From Adiantum capillus-veneris (Eukaryota; Streptophyta; Polypodiopsida; Polypodiales; Pteridaceae): a stretch of 64,000 nucleotides of DNA. Below are positions 10,111 to 22,020 of the stretch, one piece after another. The notes under the pieces were generated by a model. That model was not told the origin of the DNA. It did not search any database and saw only the letters and a program-made list of their open reading frames with translations. The translations under genes and the position numbers were made by a program. How positions within the stretch are numbered: position 1 is the first letter of the stretch; every line of letters begins with the position of its first letter. The DNA lies in assembly GCA_014529385.2 (NCBI GenBank), contig CM043956.1:60087120-60151119 (forward strand), in the 5' to 3' direction.

Positions 10111-11706
10111 TGTCATAATAATCAATATCTAATTCTCCTAAATGATTTTCTCATATTAAACTGATCATTTAATGTGGGAAAGGCCAGGGGAGAAAAAGCT
10201 AGAATATTGGTTAAGCTAGCAGACCGGCCACAGTAGGGATCCAAAGGAGGGAAAATAGGGATCCAAAGGGGGGGCCATCTGCAAAAGATCCATGTACAAC
10301 AATGGGCTAAAAAGACCCTAAGGTTCAGCCCATTAAGACTTCCAAAATGCTAAGGTTCCAAAATTCAAAGGTTGTGTCCAAAGGTCAACCCTAGGAAAAA
10401 TTGGATGCTTTGTGTGTGCCCTAAAAGTCTTTGCACATCCCTACATGGGAGGGGGCGAGCCCTAAAGGTAGGGGATGAGAGAGAAATCCACACACACACA
10501 CACACACACAGGCTCCCTTTACACAAAGGGAATGAGGGACACATGTCAGCTCCCTAGGCCAGATGCCCACAAGGTGTGCCCAATTTCTATTGGATGACCC
10601 TTGAAGTGGACCAATGAGAATTAAGCTAGAGTAAATCTAGTTTAATTAATTTAAAAACATTTAATAAAAGAAACCAATGAGAATTAAGTCTCCTAGAAGA
10701 CTATTGGGCAGTCTCCCAAGGGGTCCAATGAGCATTCGGAGCCCCATGGCTTGCCTGATTCCTATTGGCCAGGAGGCAAAGGGGTCCAATGAGAGTTTAG
10801 TTTAATTATTTAATTACCTAAAGCTCTCACAAAAGGGGAAAGGGGGACACATGTCAGAAGGCTACCACTTATGCTGCTTAATTGTAATTGGCTTGACTTG
10901 GGGGGGGCCAATGAGGCTTCAGCAAGAGCAATTAGCAAGAGGGCTCGCCCAAGAGAGAGAGGGGGCTGATTTTTGCAAGGCATTATCACACACACACACT
11001 CACACAAGCTCATGTGTGAAGAAAGAGAAGACTATCTCTTCCCAAGCTTTAATGGAGAACTCATCACCTACTCCAAGCTTGTGAGATAGAAGCCTACATC
11101 AACACTCTCTTGGCATGTGGATGCAAATCCAACCAAGATCCAAGCTTCAATGCATGCTCATCTCCTCTACCAAGCTAATTACTAAGCTAAGCTATGCTAC
11201 ATATGAGTGATTATGTGAGGAGATGTACATCTTTCTCGTAAGATACTCCTTCTTCCTCTCAATCTACTCTCATACCCTGCTAGCTCTCACCATCTTCGAA
11301 GGTGTGTGAGGTCTTGGGTCTGAGAACGGGGATAATTCAAGTTGTGTTTGTTAAGTGTTTTGCGTAGTGCATGAAGTTTCCATCTTCATTGCACTAGCTA
11401 GTCTTGAAGGAACACAAAGAATTGTATTGTACAATGTCTCCATTGATGGGAGAAACCATAATACAAAGCCTTTTGGAGGGGGGGACCGGCTCCATGAAAA
11501 TCCGGTCCTCAACTGTTGTCAATAGCTTAATTTCTCTCTCTTTTGAAAGTATTGTCGATGCTATTTAACTAGGTGTTATGCTTTTTGTTGCTCTCTCCAC
11601 CCAAGCACTCTTGTAATTCTCATTAGGAATCTATTCTAATGAAATGCCCACTATGTTCATGCTAATTTCCGCTACACATAAGCTATTTAGGCCATTAAAT
11701 ATTACA
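10111..11706 (+). repeat. 5' LTR (1596 bp)
   Basis: It begins TGTCATAATAATCAATATC and ends ATTAAATATTACA. It contains a CA microsatellite (about 10488-10510), GGGG-rich patches, and repeated CCAATGAGAATTAA-type words. It matches 17431-19028 nearly base for base. Confidence 0.95.
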
Positions 11707-11707
11707 T

Positions 11708-11719
11708 TGGTACCAGAGC
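11708..11719 (+). promoter_or_regulatory. Primer-binding site (initiator tRNA-Met type)
   Basis: TGGTACCAGAGC follows the 5' LTR by one base. It differs by one base from the common plant PBS TGGTATCAGAGC, complementary to the 3' end of initiator tRNA-Met. Confidence 0.85.
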
Positions 11720-12123
11720 TCAAGGTTTCTCTTTTCTTGCTCAAGAAGGGAGGTCCTCAAGCTAGCTACAAATGGTCGGTATTATTAATTGCCTGTGAGT
11801 AAGTAGAATAGGGATTTTTCAGCCTTGCAGTGCGCCTGCCTTCGTGCAGTTAACGGGGCATCACCGTCGAGAGATATGGTCTTAATAGTGGAGTCCTACG
11901 GGGCTTGCCTATGGCTTAACCACTATTGAGCTATTAGAAGCTTGACAGGAGCCGGTGCTGTTTTGGTGTCGAAAGACCCTCTCTTCTATTCCTTGCAATT
12001 AATGGTATTCGAGCCGCGGGTACAGTAGCTTGAGTGCTTTTTCTAAAGGGGTAAAGAGGAGTAGCAACTAGGGCTTGAAGTTCCAAAGTACACCTAAAAA
12101 GTTTACACCTAAAAGTTGTTAGA
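11720..12123 (+). other. Untranslated leader of the Ty3/gypsy element
   Basis: About 400 bases between the primer-binding site and the gag start. There is no supported frame. A similar leader is present in the related copy at 63284-63684. Confidence 0.7.
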
Positions 12124-15100
12124 ATGGCTGACAATAGTAAAGAGAGTGAAATTAATGTTGATAACTTTGATTTTGCTCATGAGCAAGCTACTAATGATGC
12201 TTCAATGCTTGTTAACTATCTTGTTTCTAGGCTTCAACAAGCCATGGGCAATCCATCTCTCCAAAGTGAAGTGCAACGGCAGCTCCGTGCTCACGGGATT
12301 CTCCAAGCTCATCACCATGACGAGAGAACACCTAGGAAGCCTCCTTGTGAGACTACCAAAAGAGGTCTCTCTCCAATTCGGGAAGAAGAAGAGAATCCAT
12401 ATGAAGGGCTCAAGAATTTACTTCTTGATGATGCATCTTCTTCCCAAAGGCGAACTCAAGAGTCTCCACCGAAGCAACGAGAAAGAAGCGAGTCTCCCGC
12501 CACCTCGGCGGAGATGGCTCCACGAAGACGGCGGGCTAAACGCTCTCCATCACCACCAAAGCGGAGAAGACCATCACACTCTTCTCCACGCCATAATTCA
12601 AGGAGGGATGATAAAAAGCAAGAGAAGAAAAAGGCGAGAAAGAGGAAACCCTCTTCTCCATCTTCTTCATCCTCTTCCTCTTATGAAAGCTATGGTGAAG
12701 ACGACAAAGATCAAGACAAGAAAAAGGCGAGAAAGAGGTCACCCTCTTCTCCACCTTCTTCAAATTCTTCACCTTCTGCAGAAAGTGATGGTGCAACCTT
12801 TGAACCATCAAAAAGAAGAGGCCATAGGAAATCATATGCCGCATGGAAGAGGTCGTCCAAGTTGAAGAAATTCAAAGAGGGCGGGAAGAGCATCTCTTTC
12901 CTTACCTATGATGGTACCTTTGGTTCTACGGACAAAGTCTTGGCCTTTATCCAACAATTCGATGCGGCGTTTGGAGATGAGGGCTTCACGGAGTCCTCTA
13001 AGCTACGCCATGTAGCTATGCACTTTCAAAAGTCCGCCAAACAATGGTGGTCTAGCCTACGAGCCAACGGTGAAGCTCCACGAACATGGAAAGCTTTAAG
13101 AGCTTCCATTATGAAGCAGTTTTTGGCCACCGATGCCAAAGACAAAGTACTCACCGAATGGCGAAGCTTAAAGCTCTCTCCCAATGAATCTATCCACAAA
13201 TATGTAGACAAGTTTTGGGACCTACAACTCAAAGCCACTGTCTTCAAAAAGTTGGATTTTGGAGCGCAAAAGCAACAATTTTGTGCGGGCTTAACCGACG
13301 AAATGGCGGAGTATGTCAACTCCCAAAGACCACGTACCATATCGGCGGTAATACACCACACTATGGTTGCCTCTCGAATCAATTTCCAAACGGGGGCAAA
13401 AAGAAATAATAAGCCCCCGGAAAACAAGGGTTCCAATGAGCCTAAGGGGAAGGACACTGTCCAAAAGTCTCCTAAGGGAAATTCCAACAAAGCTAAAGAG
13501 AAGGGAGTTTACAAAGGTAAGAATAAACTCTCTCCTGAAGAGCTTGAGCGTTATCGTAAGGATAACCGGTGTTTCAAGTGCGGCGAACAAGGGCATGCGT
13601 ATCGCGCTTGTCCCCAAAAGAACAACCGCCAAGATCCTCCTAGAGCTTCCTTGGTTGAAATCCAAGAGGAGGAGACTCACCAAACTCACCACAAAGGATC
13701 TCCTCTATGCCATGCTTGGGGAAAGGTAAGAGAACATGATGCTTTTATTCTCTTTGACCCTGGTTCTACTCACAATTTTATATCTATAGAGTTGGCCACC
13801 AAGCTAGGAATACAATCCTACGAGATGGGAGATGTCCTACCCGCAGACAGTGCCTTCAAGGGGCAAGAAGCTTCAGTCACTCCCTTAATCGGGAAATTGA
13901 GGCTTCATGTCCAAGGCTATGTGGACAAAGAGGACTTCTTTATCTCTCCTCTCAAGCATGAGGATGTAATCCTAGGGGAACCATGGTTTGACCGCCTGGC
14001 TGCCGATGTTAAATTTTCTGAAAGGAGAATCTCCTTTAAGTTCAGGGAAAAAGACATGTATATAGATGCTAAGGAAATGGGTAACACCATCCCCATTGTA
14101 CATACACCAGCTTTCAACAAGTCAATAAAGAGCTCTATTTCCGTGTACATGATTTTTGTTAAAGACTCTCAAAATGAACCTAATGCTTTAGCAAAAGAAA
14201 ATAAAAGCAACCAAAAGGAATTAGAGTTATCCAATTTTCTCAAGGGGTTTCAAGATGTTTTTATTGACGACATCCCTTGTGAGCTACCTCCTAAACGAGG
14301 TAATGATGACCATGCAATTGAACTTCTTCCAGGAAGTTCACCGCCTAATAAACCTCCTTATAGAGTTTCTCAAGCTCAACAAGAGGAGATTATGCGGAAA
14401 GTGCATGAGTTAGTTGAGAAGGGTATGGTTAGGCCAAGCTCATCTCCATTTTGCTCACCTGTGCTATTAGTGCAAAAGAAAGACGACACATATCGTATGT
14501 GTGTCGACTATAGAGCACTAAATAGGATCACTATCAAGAATAGGTTTCCCGTTCCACGGGTAGAAGACCTATTTGATAAGCTACAAGGATCGACCTACTT
14601 CAGTAGGGTTGACCTAAAAAGTGGCTATCATCAAATAAGGATAGTTGATCAAGACATTGTAAAGACCGCATTTCGTACTACATTTGGTCTTTACGAATAC
14701 ATTGTCATGCCTTTTGGCTTAACCAATGCACCAGCCACATTCAACCGCTTGATGGAGAAGCTGTTCAGGCCTCATCGAACCTTCACTGGAGTGTTCTTTG
14801 ATGATATTATCATCTACTCTAATTCATTGGAGGAACACAAGCAACACCTCCATGTAATATTTCAAGTTTTAAGAGAGAATAAACTTTATGTTAATCTAAA
14901 GAAAAGTGAATTTTTCTTGCAAGAGATTCAGTATTTAGGTCACATTATCTCTCAAAATGGCATCCAAATGGATCCATCCAAGTTAGAGGTAATAAAAGGA
15001 TGGCCTAAACCAAGGAATCTTCATGAACTAAGAAGCTTCATAGGTATGTGTGCATACTATAGACGCTTCATAGAAAAGTTCTCACAAATTGTGGGACCAT

Positions 15101-17073
15101 TACATGACCTAACAAAGAAAAGCGTTAGGTATACATGGTCTGCTAAGGAGAACAATGCTTTCGAAAAGCTTAAAGAAAAGCTTATCTCTCAACCTGTGCT
15201 TACACTACTGGCTCTCTCAAAACCATTTGAGGTCCAATGCGATGATTGTGGTGATTGCCTTGGAGCTGTTTTGCTCCAAGAAGGGCACGCCATAGGCTAT
15301 GAGAGTCGAAGGCTCGACCCTGTTGAGCAAGCTCTATGCATATACGAAAAGGAACTCCTTGCAGTTTTACATGCCTTAGACTCATGGAAGCACTATTTAT
15401 TGGGGACTCCTTTCATTCTGCGAACGGATCACCAAAGTCTTAAGTACTTCATGACGCAGACCAAGCTCTCCGACAAACAAATGAGGTGGGCAAATTTCCT
15501 TTCGCAATTTCATTTTCATATTGCTCACATTGCTGGCAAGCACAATCAAGTAGCCGATGCACTCTCAAGATGGCCGAGAGTGAATGCGGTTTCCATAGCA
15601 ACTCACAATGATCTATCTTCAATGATAGAGGAGTACGCTATTGATCCCGACTTTAGAGATGTGATTTCAGCCCTGGCATTAGGGAAGAAAGAAGAACCAT
15701 TCACTTTACAAGATGGTTACCTTCTCTATGGCAATAGACTATGCATTACTAACTCACTACGTGAGAAAGTAATGTATGAATCTCATGCTCCACCTTATGC
15801 AGGGCATAGAGGAATTCAGTCTACCTTAAAGGGAATAGAAACATATTTCTATTGGCCTACCATGAAAGTGAACATACAAGAGTATGTTTCCAAATGTGTG
15901 GTATGCCAAAAGACAAAATTTGATAGAGGGAAGCAACTTGGATTGCTTCAACCCTTGCCAATCCCTAATTCACCATGGGAGAGCATATCCATGGATTTTA
16001 TCTTTGGATTGCCTAAGTCTATCCATGGGAATACGGGAATATGGACGATAGTAGACAGGTTCAGTAAACAAGCTCATTTTATACCTGTCAAAAAGACTAT
16101 CAAAGCCCATCAAATGGCAACCCTCTTCATTTCACAAATTTTCAAGTACCATGGCTTGCCAATGTCCATAGTGTCGGATAGAGATCCTAGAATGACCAGT
16201 AATTTCTGGAAGGGTCTCTTTGAGAATTTAGGTACAAGGCTAAACTTCTCTTCGGCCTATCATCCACAAACTGATGGCCAAAGTGAAATAGCTAACCTAA
16301 CCATTCTCGATCTACTAAAAGCCTATGTAACGGAAGTAGATCAAAGATCCCAATGGGAGAAGTACTTACCCTTAGTGGAGTATGCTTACAATAACACTGT
16401 ACATACTTCCACGGGAAAAGCACCTTTCGAAGTAATTGAGGGAAGATCAAAAAGTCCCTTGCTACTTAAGGTACATGGGAAGATCTTCGCTGCAGATGAG
16501 TATAGCCGATACCTACAAGAATATTTCCAAAAGATTAAGGATGCTATCTCTATCTCACAGCAAAGGCAAAAGGCTACTGTTGACAAGCACAGAAGAGCCC
16601 AAGCCTTTAAAGAAAATGATTGGGTCTTGTTAAAGTTTTCAAAGGCTCGATTAAGGCACACAACGGGCAAGAATCCTATGGGTCACCAAAAGTACTATGC
16701 TAAACTAGCAAAAAGGTACTATGGTCCCTTTCAGATTCTTAGACCAATCAATGAGATGGCCTATCAACTCAAGTTGCCCAATCATTGGCTCATACACAAT
16801 GCTTTTCATGTGAGCCTATTAAAGCCTTACAAAGGAGAGCCACCTCAAGAACCAACTATTGAAGACCCACCAGAGATCGAGGACCAAGAAGAGGTGTTGC
16901 AACCCGAGTCTATTCTCCGACATGAAGACAAGGTACTAAGAGGCGGTATGACTATCCGACGATATCTTATTAAGTTTAAGAATTATCCTTTTGATGATGC
17001 TAGATGGATGCAAGGCATACAATTAAAGGATAACCTAAACCTTGTCAATGCTTACAATGCTTCCCAAGAGTAA
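12124..17073 (+). CDS. Gag-Pol polyprotein of the Ty3/gypsy element (1649 residues)
   Basis: A single uninterrupted frame. Order seen: a basic, serine-rich N-terminal stretch (about 130-235) with RRRRAKRSPSPPKRRR-like sequence; gag capsid-like domain (about 255-400); CCHC zinc knuckle CFKCGEQGHAYRAC (about 483-496); aspartic protease around D545 (LFDPGSTHNF); RT with CVDYRALNR (about 793-801) and FFDDIII (about 891-897); RNase H around RTDHQSLKYF (about 1100); integrase with an HHCC finger (about 1221-1261) and a D-D-35-E triad (about D1291, D1352, E1388); and a chromodomain-like tail (about 1595-1640). Gag and Pol lie in one frame, as in many plant chromoviruses. It looks whole. It serves only the element's own replication. 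Confidence 0.95.
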   Translation: MADNSKESEINVDNFDFAHEQATNDASMLVNYLVSRLQQAMGNPSLQSEVQRQLRAHGILQAHHHDERTPRKPPCETTKRGLSPIREEEENPYEGLKNLLLDDASSSQRRTQESPPKQRERSESPATSAEMAPRRRRAKRSPSPPKRRRPSHSSPRHNSRRDDKKQEKKKARKRKPSSPSSSSSSSYESYGEDDKDQDKKKARKRSPSSPPSSNSSPSAESDGATFEPSKRRGHRKSYAAWKRSSKLKKFKEGGKSISFLTYDGTFGSTDKVLAFIQQFDAAFGDEGFTESSKLRHVAMHFQKSAKQWWSSLRANGEAPRTWKALRASIMKQFLATDAKDKVLTEWRSLKLSPNESIHKYVDKFWDLQLKATVFKKLDFGAQKQQFCAGLTDEMAEYVNSQRPRTISAVIHHTMVASRINFQTGAKRNNKPPENKGSNEPKGKDTVQKSPKGNSNKAKEKGVYKGKNKLSPEELERYRKDNRCFKCGEQGHAYRACPQKNNRQDPPRASLVEIQEEETHQTHHKGSPLCHAWGKVREHDAFILFDPGSTHNFISIELATKLGIQSYEMGDVLPADSAFKGQEASVTPLIGKLRLHVQGYVDKEDFFISPLKHEDVILGEPWFDRLAADVKFSERRISFKFREKDMYIDAKEMGNTIPIVHTPAFNKSIKSSISVYMIFVKDSQNEPNALAKENKSNQKELELSNFLKGFQDVFIDDIPCELPPKRGNDDHAIELLPGSSPPNKPPYRVSQAQQEEIMRKVHELVEKGMVRPSSSPFCSPVLLVQKKDDTYRMCVDYRALNRITIKNRFPVPRVEDLFDKLQGSTYFSRVDLKSGYHQIRIVDQDIVKTAFRTTFGLYEYIVMPFGLTNAPATFNRLMEKLFRPHRTFTGVFFDDIIIYSNSLEEHKQHLHVIFQVLRENKLYVNLKKSEFFLQEIQYLGHIISQNGIQMDPSKLEVIKGWPKPRNLHELRSFIGMCAYYRRFIEKFSQIVGPLHDLTKKSVRYTWSAKENNAFEKLKEKLISQPVLTLLALSKPFEVQCDDCGDCLGAVLLQEGHAIGYESRRLDPVEQALCIYEKELLAVLHALDSWKHYLLGTPFILRTDHQSLKYFMTQTKLSDKQMRWANFLSQFHFHIAHIAGKHNQVADALSRWPRVNAVSIATHNDLSSMIEEYAIDPDFRDVISALALGKKEEPFTLQDGYLLYGNRLCITNSLREKVMYESHAPPYAGHRGIQSTLKGIETYFYWPTMKVNIQEYVSKCVVCQKTKFDRGKQLGLLQPLPIPNSPWESISMDFIFGLPKSIHGNTGIWTIVDRFSKQAHFIPVKKTIKAHQMATLFISQIFKYHGLPMSIVSDRDPRMTSNFWKGLFENLGTRLNFSSAYHPQTDGQSEIANLTILDLLKAYVTEVDQRSQWEKYLPLVEYAYNNTVHTSTGKAPFEVIEGRSKSPLLLKVHGKIFAADEYSRYLQEYFQKIKDAISISQQRQKATVDKHRRAQAFKENDWVLLKFSKARLRHTTGKNPMGHQKYYAKLAKRYYGPFQILRPINEMAYQLKLPNHWLIHNAFHVSLLKPYKGEPPQEPTIEDPPEIEDQEEVLQPESILRHEDKVLRGGMTIRRYLIKFKNYPFDDARWMQGIQLKDNLNLVNAYNASQE

Positions 17074-17430
17074 GCAAATGTACAAAATGTTAAAAAATGA
17101 ATAAAGTTTTTGTCTTATAAGACTCTCCTTTTCTTTATTTGTGCACAAAAATGAAGTAGTATGCATGCTTAGATCAAGTTTGTGGAGACGACGTCTCCCA
17201 AACACCAAGTAGAGCTTGTCACTCTACTACGGAAGACTGATAGGACTACTGTGCAGACATGCTTGCGGCAGCCTCAGGCTCTCAAGCGCCAAATGGACTA
17301 GTCATCCATTGTGGAATGATGTCGTAGGGTAACATAGGGATCCTCTACCCGCTAAGAAAAGGACTCATGAACATGCTTTATCTTCTCTACACCATAGTCG
17401 AGGACGACTATGATTTCAAGAGAGAGATAA
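17074..17430 (+). other. 3' untranslated part of the element with polypurine tract
   Basis: Non-coding sequence between the gag-pol stop and the 3' LTR. The last bases (about 17418-17430, AAGAGAGAGATAA) are purine-rich and abut the LTR start TGTCAT, fitting a polypurine tract for plus-strand priming. Confidence 0.75.
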
Positions 17431-19028
17431 TGTCATAATAATCAATATCTAATTCTCCTAAATGATTTTCTCATATTAAAATGATCATTTAATGTGGGGA
17501 AGGCCAGGGGAGAAAAAGCTAGAATATTGGTTAAGCTAGTAGACCGGCCACAGTAGGGATCCAAAGGAGGGAAAATAGGGATCCAAAGGGGGGGCCATCT
17601 GCAAAAGAGCCATGTACAACAATGGGCTAAAAAGACCCTAAGGTTCAGCCCATTAAGACTTCCAAAATGCTAAGGTTCCAAAATTCAAAGGTTGTGTCCA
17701 AAGGTCAACCCTAGGAAAATTGGATGCTTTGTGTGTGCCCTAAAAGTCTTTGCACATCCCTACATGGGAGGGGGCGAGCCCTAAAGGTAGGGGATGAGAG
17801 AGAAAGCCACACACACACACACACACACAGGCTCCCTTTACACAAAGGGAATGAGGGACACATGTTAGCTCCCTAGGCCAGATGCCCACAAGGGGTGCCC
17901 AATTTCTATTGGATGACCCTTGAAGTGGACCACTGAGAATTAAGCTAGAGTAAATCTAGTTTAATTAATTTAAAAACATTTAATAAAAGAAACCAATGAG
18001 AATTAAGTCTCCTAGAAGACTATTGGGCAGTCTCCCAAGGGGTCCAATGAGCATTCAAGAGCCCCATGGCTTGCCTGATTCCTATTGGCCAGGAGGCAAA
18101 GGGGTCCAATGAGAGTTTAGTTTAATTATTTAATTACCTAAAGCTCTCACAAAAGGGGAAAGGGGGACACATGTCAGAAGGCTACCACTTATGCTGCTTA
18201 ATTGTAATTGGCTTGACTTGGGGAGGGCCAATGAGGCTTCAGCAAGAGCAATTAACAAGAGGGCTCGCCCAAGAGAGAGAGAGGGGGCTGATTTTTGCAA
18301 GGCATTATCACACACACACACTCACACAAGCTCATGTGTGAAGAAAGAGAAGACTATCTCTTCCCAAGCTTTAATGGAGAACTCATCACCTACTCCAAGC
18401 TTGTGAGATAGAAGCCTACATCAACACTCTCTTGGCATGTGGATGCAAATCCAACCAAGAGCCAAGCTTCAATGCATGCTCATCTCCTCTACCAAGCTAA
18501 TTACTAAGCTAAGCTATGCTACATATGAGTGATTATGTGAGGAGATGTACATCTTTCTCGTAAGATACTCCTTCTTCCTCTCAATCTACTCTCATACCCT
18601 GCTAGCTCTCACCATCTTCGAAGGTGTGTGAGGTCTTGGGTCTGAGAACGGGGATAATTCAAGTTGTGTTTGTTAAGTGTTTTGCGTAGTGCATGAAGTT
18701 TCCATCTTCATTGCACTAGCTAGTCTTGAAGGAACGCAAAGAATTGTATTGTACAATGTCTCTCTTGATGGGAGAAACCATAATACAAAGCCTTTTGGAG
18801 GGGGGGACCGGCTCCATGAAAATCCGGTCCTCAACTGTTGTCAATAGCTTAATTTCTCTCTCTTTTGAAAGTATTGTCGATGCTATCTAACTAGGTGTTA
18901 TGCTTTTTGTTGCTCTCTCCACCCAAGCACTCTTGTAATTCTCATTAGGAATCTATTCTAATGAAATGCCCACTATGTTCATGCTAATTTCAGCTACACA
19001 TAAGCTATTTAGGCCATTAAATGTTACA
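17431..19028 (+). repeat. 3' LTR (1598 bp)
   Basis: It starts TGTCATAATAATC and ends ATTAAATGTTACA, followed by the duplication AGGCA (19029-19033). About 20 scattered differences from the 5' LTR were counted by eye. Confidence 0.95.
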
Positions 19029-19330
19029 AGGCACTACTATTCCTTATCAAAAAAGTGATTAAAGGAAGGTTGATTTGGTGGATGATGTTTTTAATGGAAT
19101 TTGAGTTCAAAATCTTTCATAAGCAAGGGAAAATCCATTGTTGTGTTGATTTTCTTTCAAGAAGCATAGAAGGCATCTCAAAGACATCATTAAGAGATAA
19201 ACCAATTGATCCTAAACTTTTTGAGAATACAAATAAAGCAAGACCAATCCTAAATGGCAGGATGTGTATGATTTACTTCAGCTAAGAGAATTTCCATAGG
19301 ATTGATCCCAGACAATAAAAATTCACTGAT
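19029..19330 (+). mobile_element. Old Ty3/gypsy fossil, right part
   Basis: Directly after the young element, the older fossil resumes with RNase H-end sequence (IKGRLIWWMMFLMEFEF, KIFHKQGKIHCCVDFLSRS), which continues the piece that stops at 10110. After about 19300 I can no longer recognise element sequence. Confidence 0.8.
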
Positions 19331-20216
19331 AATTAAAAAGTTTGAAGTTTACCATCATCGGAGGAGCTCTTTAGAGGTTAGATGGTGGGTGCCTTGATAG
19401 ATTTTAGTCACTATCTTTCAATACCTTGACGGCTATCAGAGTCCCTTACCAATGGGTCCACATGTTGATATCGCCAACTCCGTAAAAGCAAGATGTTACT
19501 TCACGTTTTGGAATGCTTTTCCCTATTTCTTGATTTATTTCAACTATTTTCTATGTTAAGTTGCATTGATGCTTATTGGACTCACTTTAATATGGCCCTC
19601 TAAAAGACCTCCAAAAATCTCTCAATGTCATTTTTGGGGAAAAAAATCAAGAATTTGGTAAATTTTACACTAATACATTTTACTTGTATTCTTTAAGGCA
19701 ATCTCAAAATTCAACCACGATTTTACAATTTTAGCAAAATGCACTAAACATCGAGTTTTTATAAACACTACAAGTCCCAATCTCATGGCCATCTCCGATG
19801 TCCATGTCTTGTGCTTGAATAAAGCTTTTTTTTTTTAAAGAACTAATAAAACCTACATCCAAAGAATTTCACAAGGAGAGAAGCTTCCCTTAATCCATTC
19901 CAAAAGGAGTATAAAACTCTGATGGAGTTATCGAGAGGTAGTTCTCACCACAAGACACTATTGAACAGGCTAGGGCTAATTACTTCCTTAATAAAATAAA
20001 TTTAGTATCACGTGTGGAGTGTCTTGACTCATCGTTTGAAAGCTTACATCTAGAATCTAATCAATTCCTTTTGTCAATTCTCTTTGTTTTCTTTGCGATA
20101 TGTAATCTACACTTATACAATATTACCCTTAATAGCATCAAGACAATTTACTAGAAAAACTAAGAGAACTCTGGTAATAGCATTGACTTTTCACTTAGGA
20201 GAGCTCTGGTAGTAAT
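19331..20216. other. Non-coding stretch with dispersed repeat copy B
   Basis: There is no supported gene. It contains the weakest copy of the dispersed repeat (about 19600-19770). Confidence 0.45.
19600..19770 (+). repeat. Dispersed repeat, copy B
   Basis: It shares with copies A and C the order TTTACACTAAT / TTCTTTAAGGCAATCTCAAAA / ACCACGATTTTACAATTTTAG / AAATGCACTAAACATCGAG. It is more diverged than A versus C. Confidence 0.5.
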
Positions 20217-20747
20217 TGTTAAGTATGGAGCCTGATTTACCCCTTGTAATTCTCATTATTAAAAACGCACATATGTAAAGCCCCCGTTATGAGGAGAAGC
20301 CATCGTGCGTGAAGAAAAACACTCATCAGAAAACCAATATTTCCATTGCTGGAAGATTCCTTTTTGCCGGAATAGCATGGCCGAACGGCGGCTAGATAGT
20401 GGTCGAAAAACGGTCAGGTTGGTCGGTAGTCAATGGCCGGTGGCCGAATTCAAGACGGACTTGTCTTCTCAAGGACAGCCACACATGGGTGCATTGGAGA
20501 GTCCAACTTGGACTTGTCCACAAGGGCGGCTACAAACGATTGCCTCTCATGAGAGAGGACAACTCTTTTGGACTATAAAAGAAGGCCTTTTCTACACACG
20601 TTTTGGAGTGTGAAGTTAATGCAACAAAGTGGGCGTGAGGTGGTGAGAGTGAAGCAAGGCGGGAGCTCTATTAAAGGTATAATCCCTTTGTAACCTACTT
20701 CTTGTTTGAATACTAAATCCATTGAGTGGCTGCTTTCCCGAGGATGT

Positions 20748-20749
<2 letters not shown>
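20217..20749 (+). repeat. Copia 5' LTR sequence
   Basis: It starts TGTTAAGTATGGAGCCTG and contains GGACTATAAAAGAAGG (a likely TATA region at about 20570) and GGCGGGAGCTCTATTAAAGG. The same order of blocks occurs in the split 3' LTR (21688-22020 plus 27807-28027). Confidence 0.85.

Positions 20750-20818
<69 letters not shown>
20750..20818. repeat. (CT)n microsatellite
   Basis: An uninterrupted CT run of about 69 bases, in the same LTR position as the CT run at 28028. Confidence 0.97.
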
Positions 20819-20821
<3 letters not shown>

Positions 20822-21185
20822 TGGCTTTGCTCGTAGCTAAAGTATCTCAAGGAAAGGATTCCATGAATTGAGTGGGAGTGGCACTGACATTTTCTTACAA
20901 GGGTATGCTGATGCAGATATGGCAGGTGACAAGGACACTAGAAGGAGCACTACTGGCTACTTCTTCACGATTGGAGGCACAACAATAAGGTGGGTTTCAA
21001 AGCTACAGAAAGTGGTCTCACGTTCTACCACGGAAGCAGAATATGTAGCAATGACGCAAGCAAGCAAAGAGATTATGTGGCTTCGCTGATTCTCGGAGGA
21101 GCTTGGATACAAGCAAGACATATGTGTCATGTACAATGACAATCAAAGCGCCATTCATCTTGAATGCAGCCTTTCACTCAAGGAC

Positions 21186-21725
21186 AAAGCACATTGAGGT
21201 AAGATATTACTTCATACGTACTATTTTGGAAGAGGGACAACTAAAGCTAGGAAAGGTGCACACAAGTGAAAATCCTGCATACATGTTTACAAAAGTAGTC
21301 AACAAGGAGAAGTTGAGATTTTGCTCGTATTCTTAAATCGGACATTCAAGGATAAAAAGCCAGGATGGAAAGCATTCACACAGGTTTGGTGTGGAGATCA
21401 GTCTCCAAGTGGGAGATTGTTAAGTATTGAGCCTGATTTACCCCTTGTAATTTTCAAAGCACATTGAGGTGAGATATTACTTCATACGTACTATTTTGGA
21501 AGAGGGACAACTAAAGCTAGGAAAGGTGCACACAAGTGAAAATCCTGCATACATGTTTACAAAAGTAGTCAACAAGGAGAAGTTGAGATTTTGCTCGTAT
21601 TCTTAAATCGGACATTTAAGGATAAAAAGCCAGGATGGAAAGCATTCACACAGGTTTGGTGTGGAGATCAGTCTCCAAGTGGGAGATTGTTAAGTATTGA
21701 GCCTGATTTACCCCTTGTAATTTTC
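21186..21725 (+). repeat. 270-bp tandem duplication at the copia 3' end
   Basis: Unit 1 (21186-21455) and unit 2 (21456-21725) are nearly identical, from AAAGCACATTGAGGT to CCCCTTGTAATTTTC. Each carries the end of RNase H, the polypurine tract and the first roughly 38 bases of the LTR. Confidence 0.92.
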
Positions 21726-22020
21726 AGTATTAAAAACGAACATATGTAAGGCCCCCATTATGAGGAGAAGCCATCGTGCATGAAGAAAAATCAATCGTTG
21801 AAAAACCAAAATTTCCATGCTGAAATATTCCTTTTTGAAACATATTATGGCCAAACGATGGTCGAAAAGTGATCGGAAAACGACCAGTCGGTTGGTCACT
21901 GGATGGAAATCAATGCAGTGGCCAGTGACCGAATTCAAGACGAACTTGTCTTCTCAAGGGCAGCCACACATGGGCGCATTGGAGGCTCTAACTTGGACTT
22001 GTCTACACAAGGGCGGCTAT

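Larger units (their letters stand above)
10111..19028 (+). mobile_element. Young Ty3/gypsy (chromovirus-like) LTR retrotransposon, looks whole
   Basis: The element has 5' LTR 10111-11706, primer-binding site 11708-11719, one long gag-pol frame 12124-17073, a purine-rich tract just before 17431, and 3' LTR 17431-19028, flanked by the 5-bp duplication AGGCA. The domain order protease, RT, RNase H, integrase defines Ty3/gypsy, and a chromodomain-like tail suggests the chromovirus branch. By eye the two LTRs differ at about 20 positions in about 1.6 kb (roughly 1%), so insertion is recent: well under a few million years at usual plant rates. It lies inside an older Ty3/gypsy fossil. A second family member begins at 61645. 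Confidence 0.95.

Noticed and set aside
12116-12865. 249-codon frame overlapping the start of gag
   Set aside because: It is an out-of-frame shadow of the serine/arginine-rich gag region, which has the matching domains.
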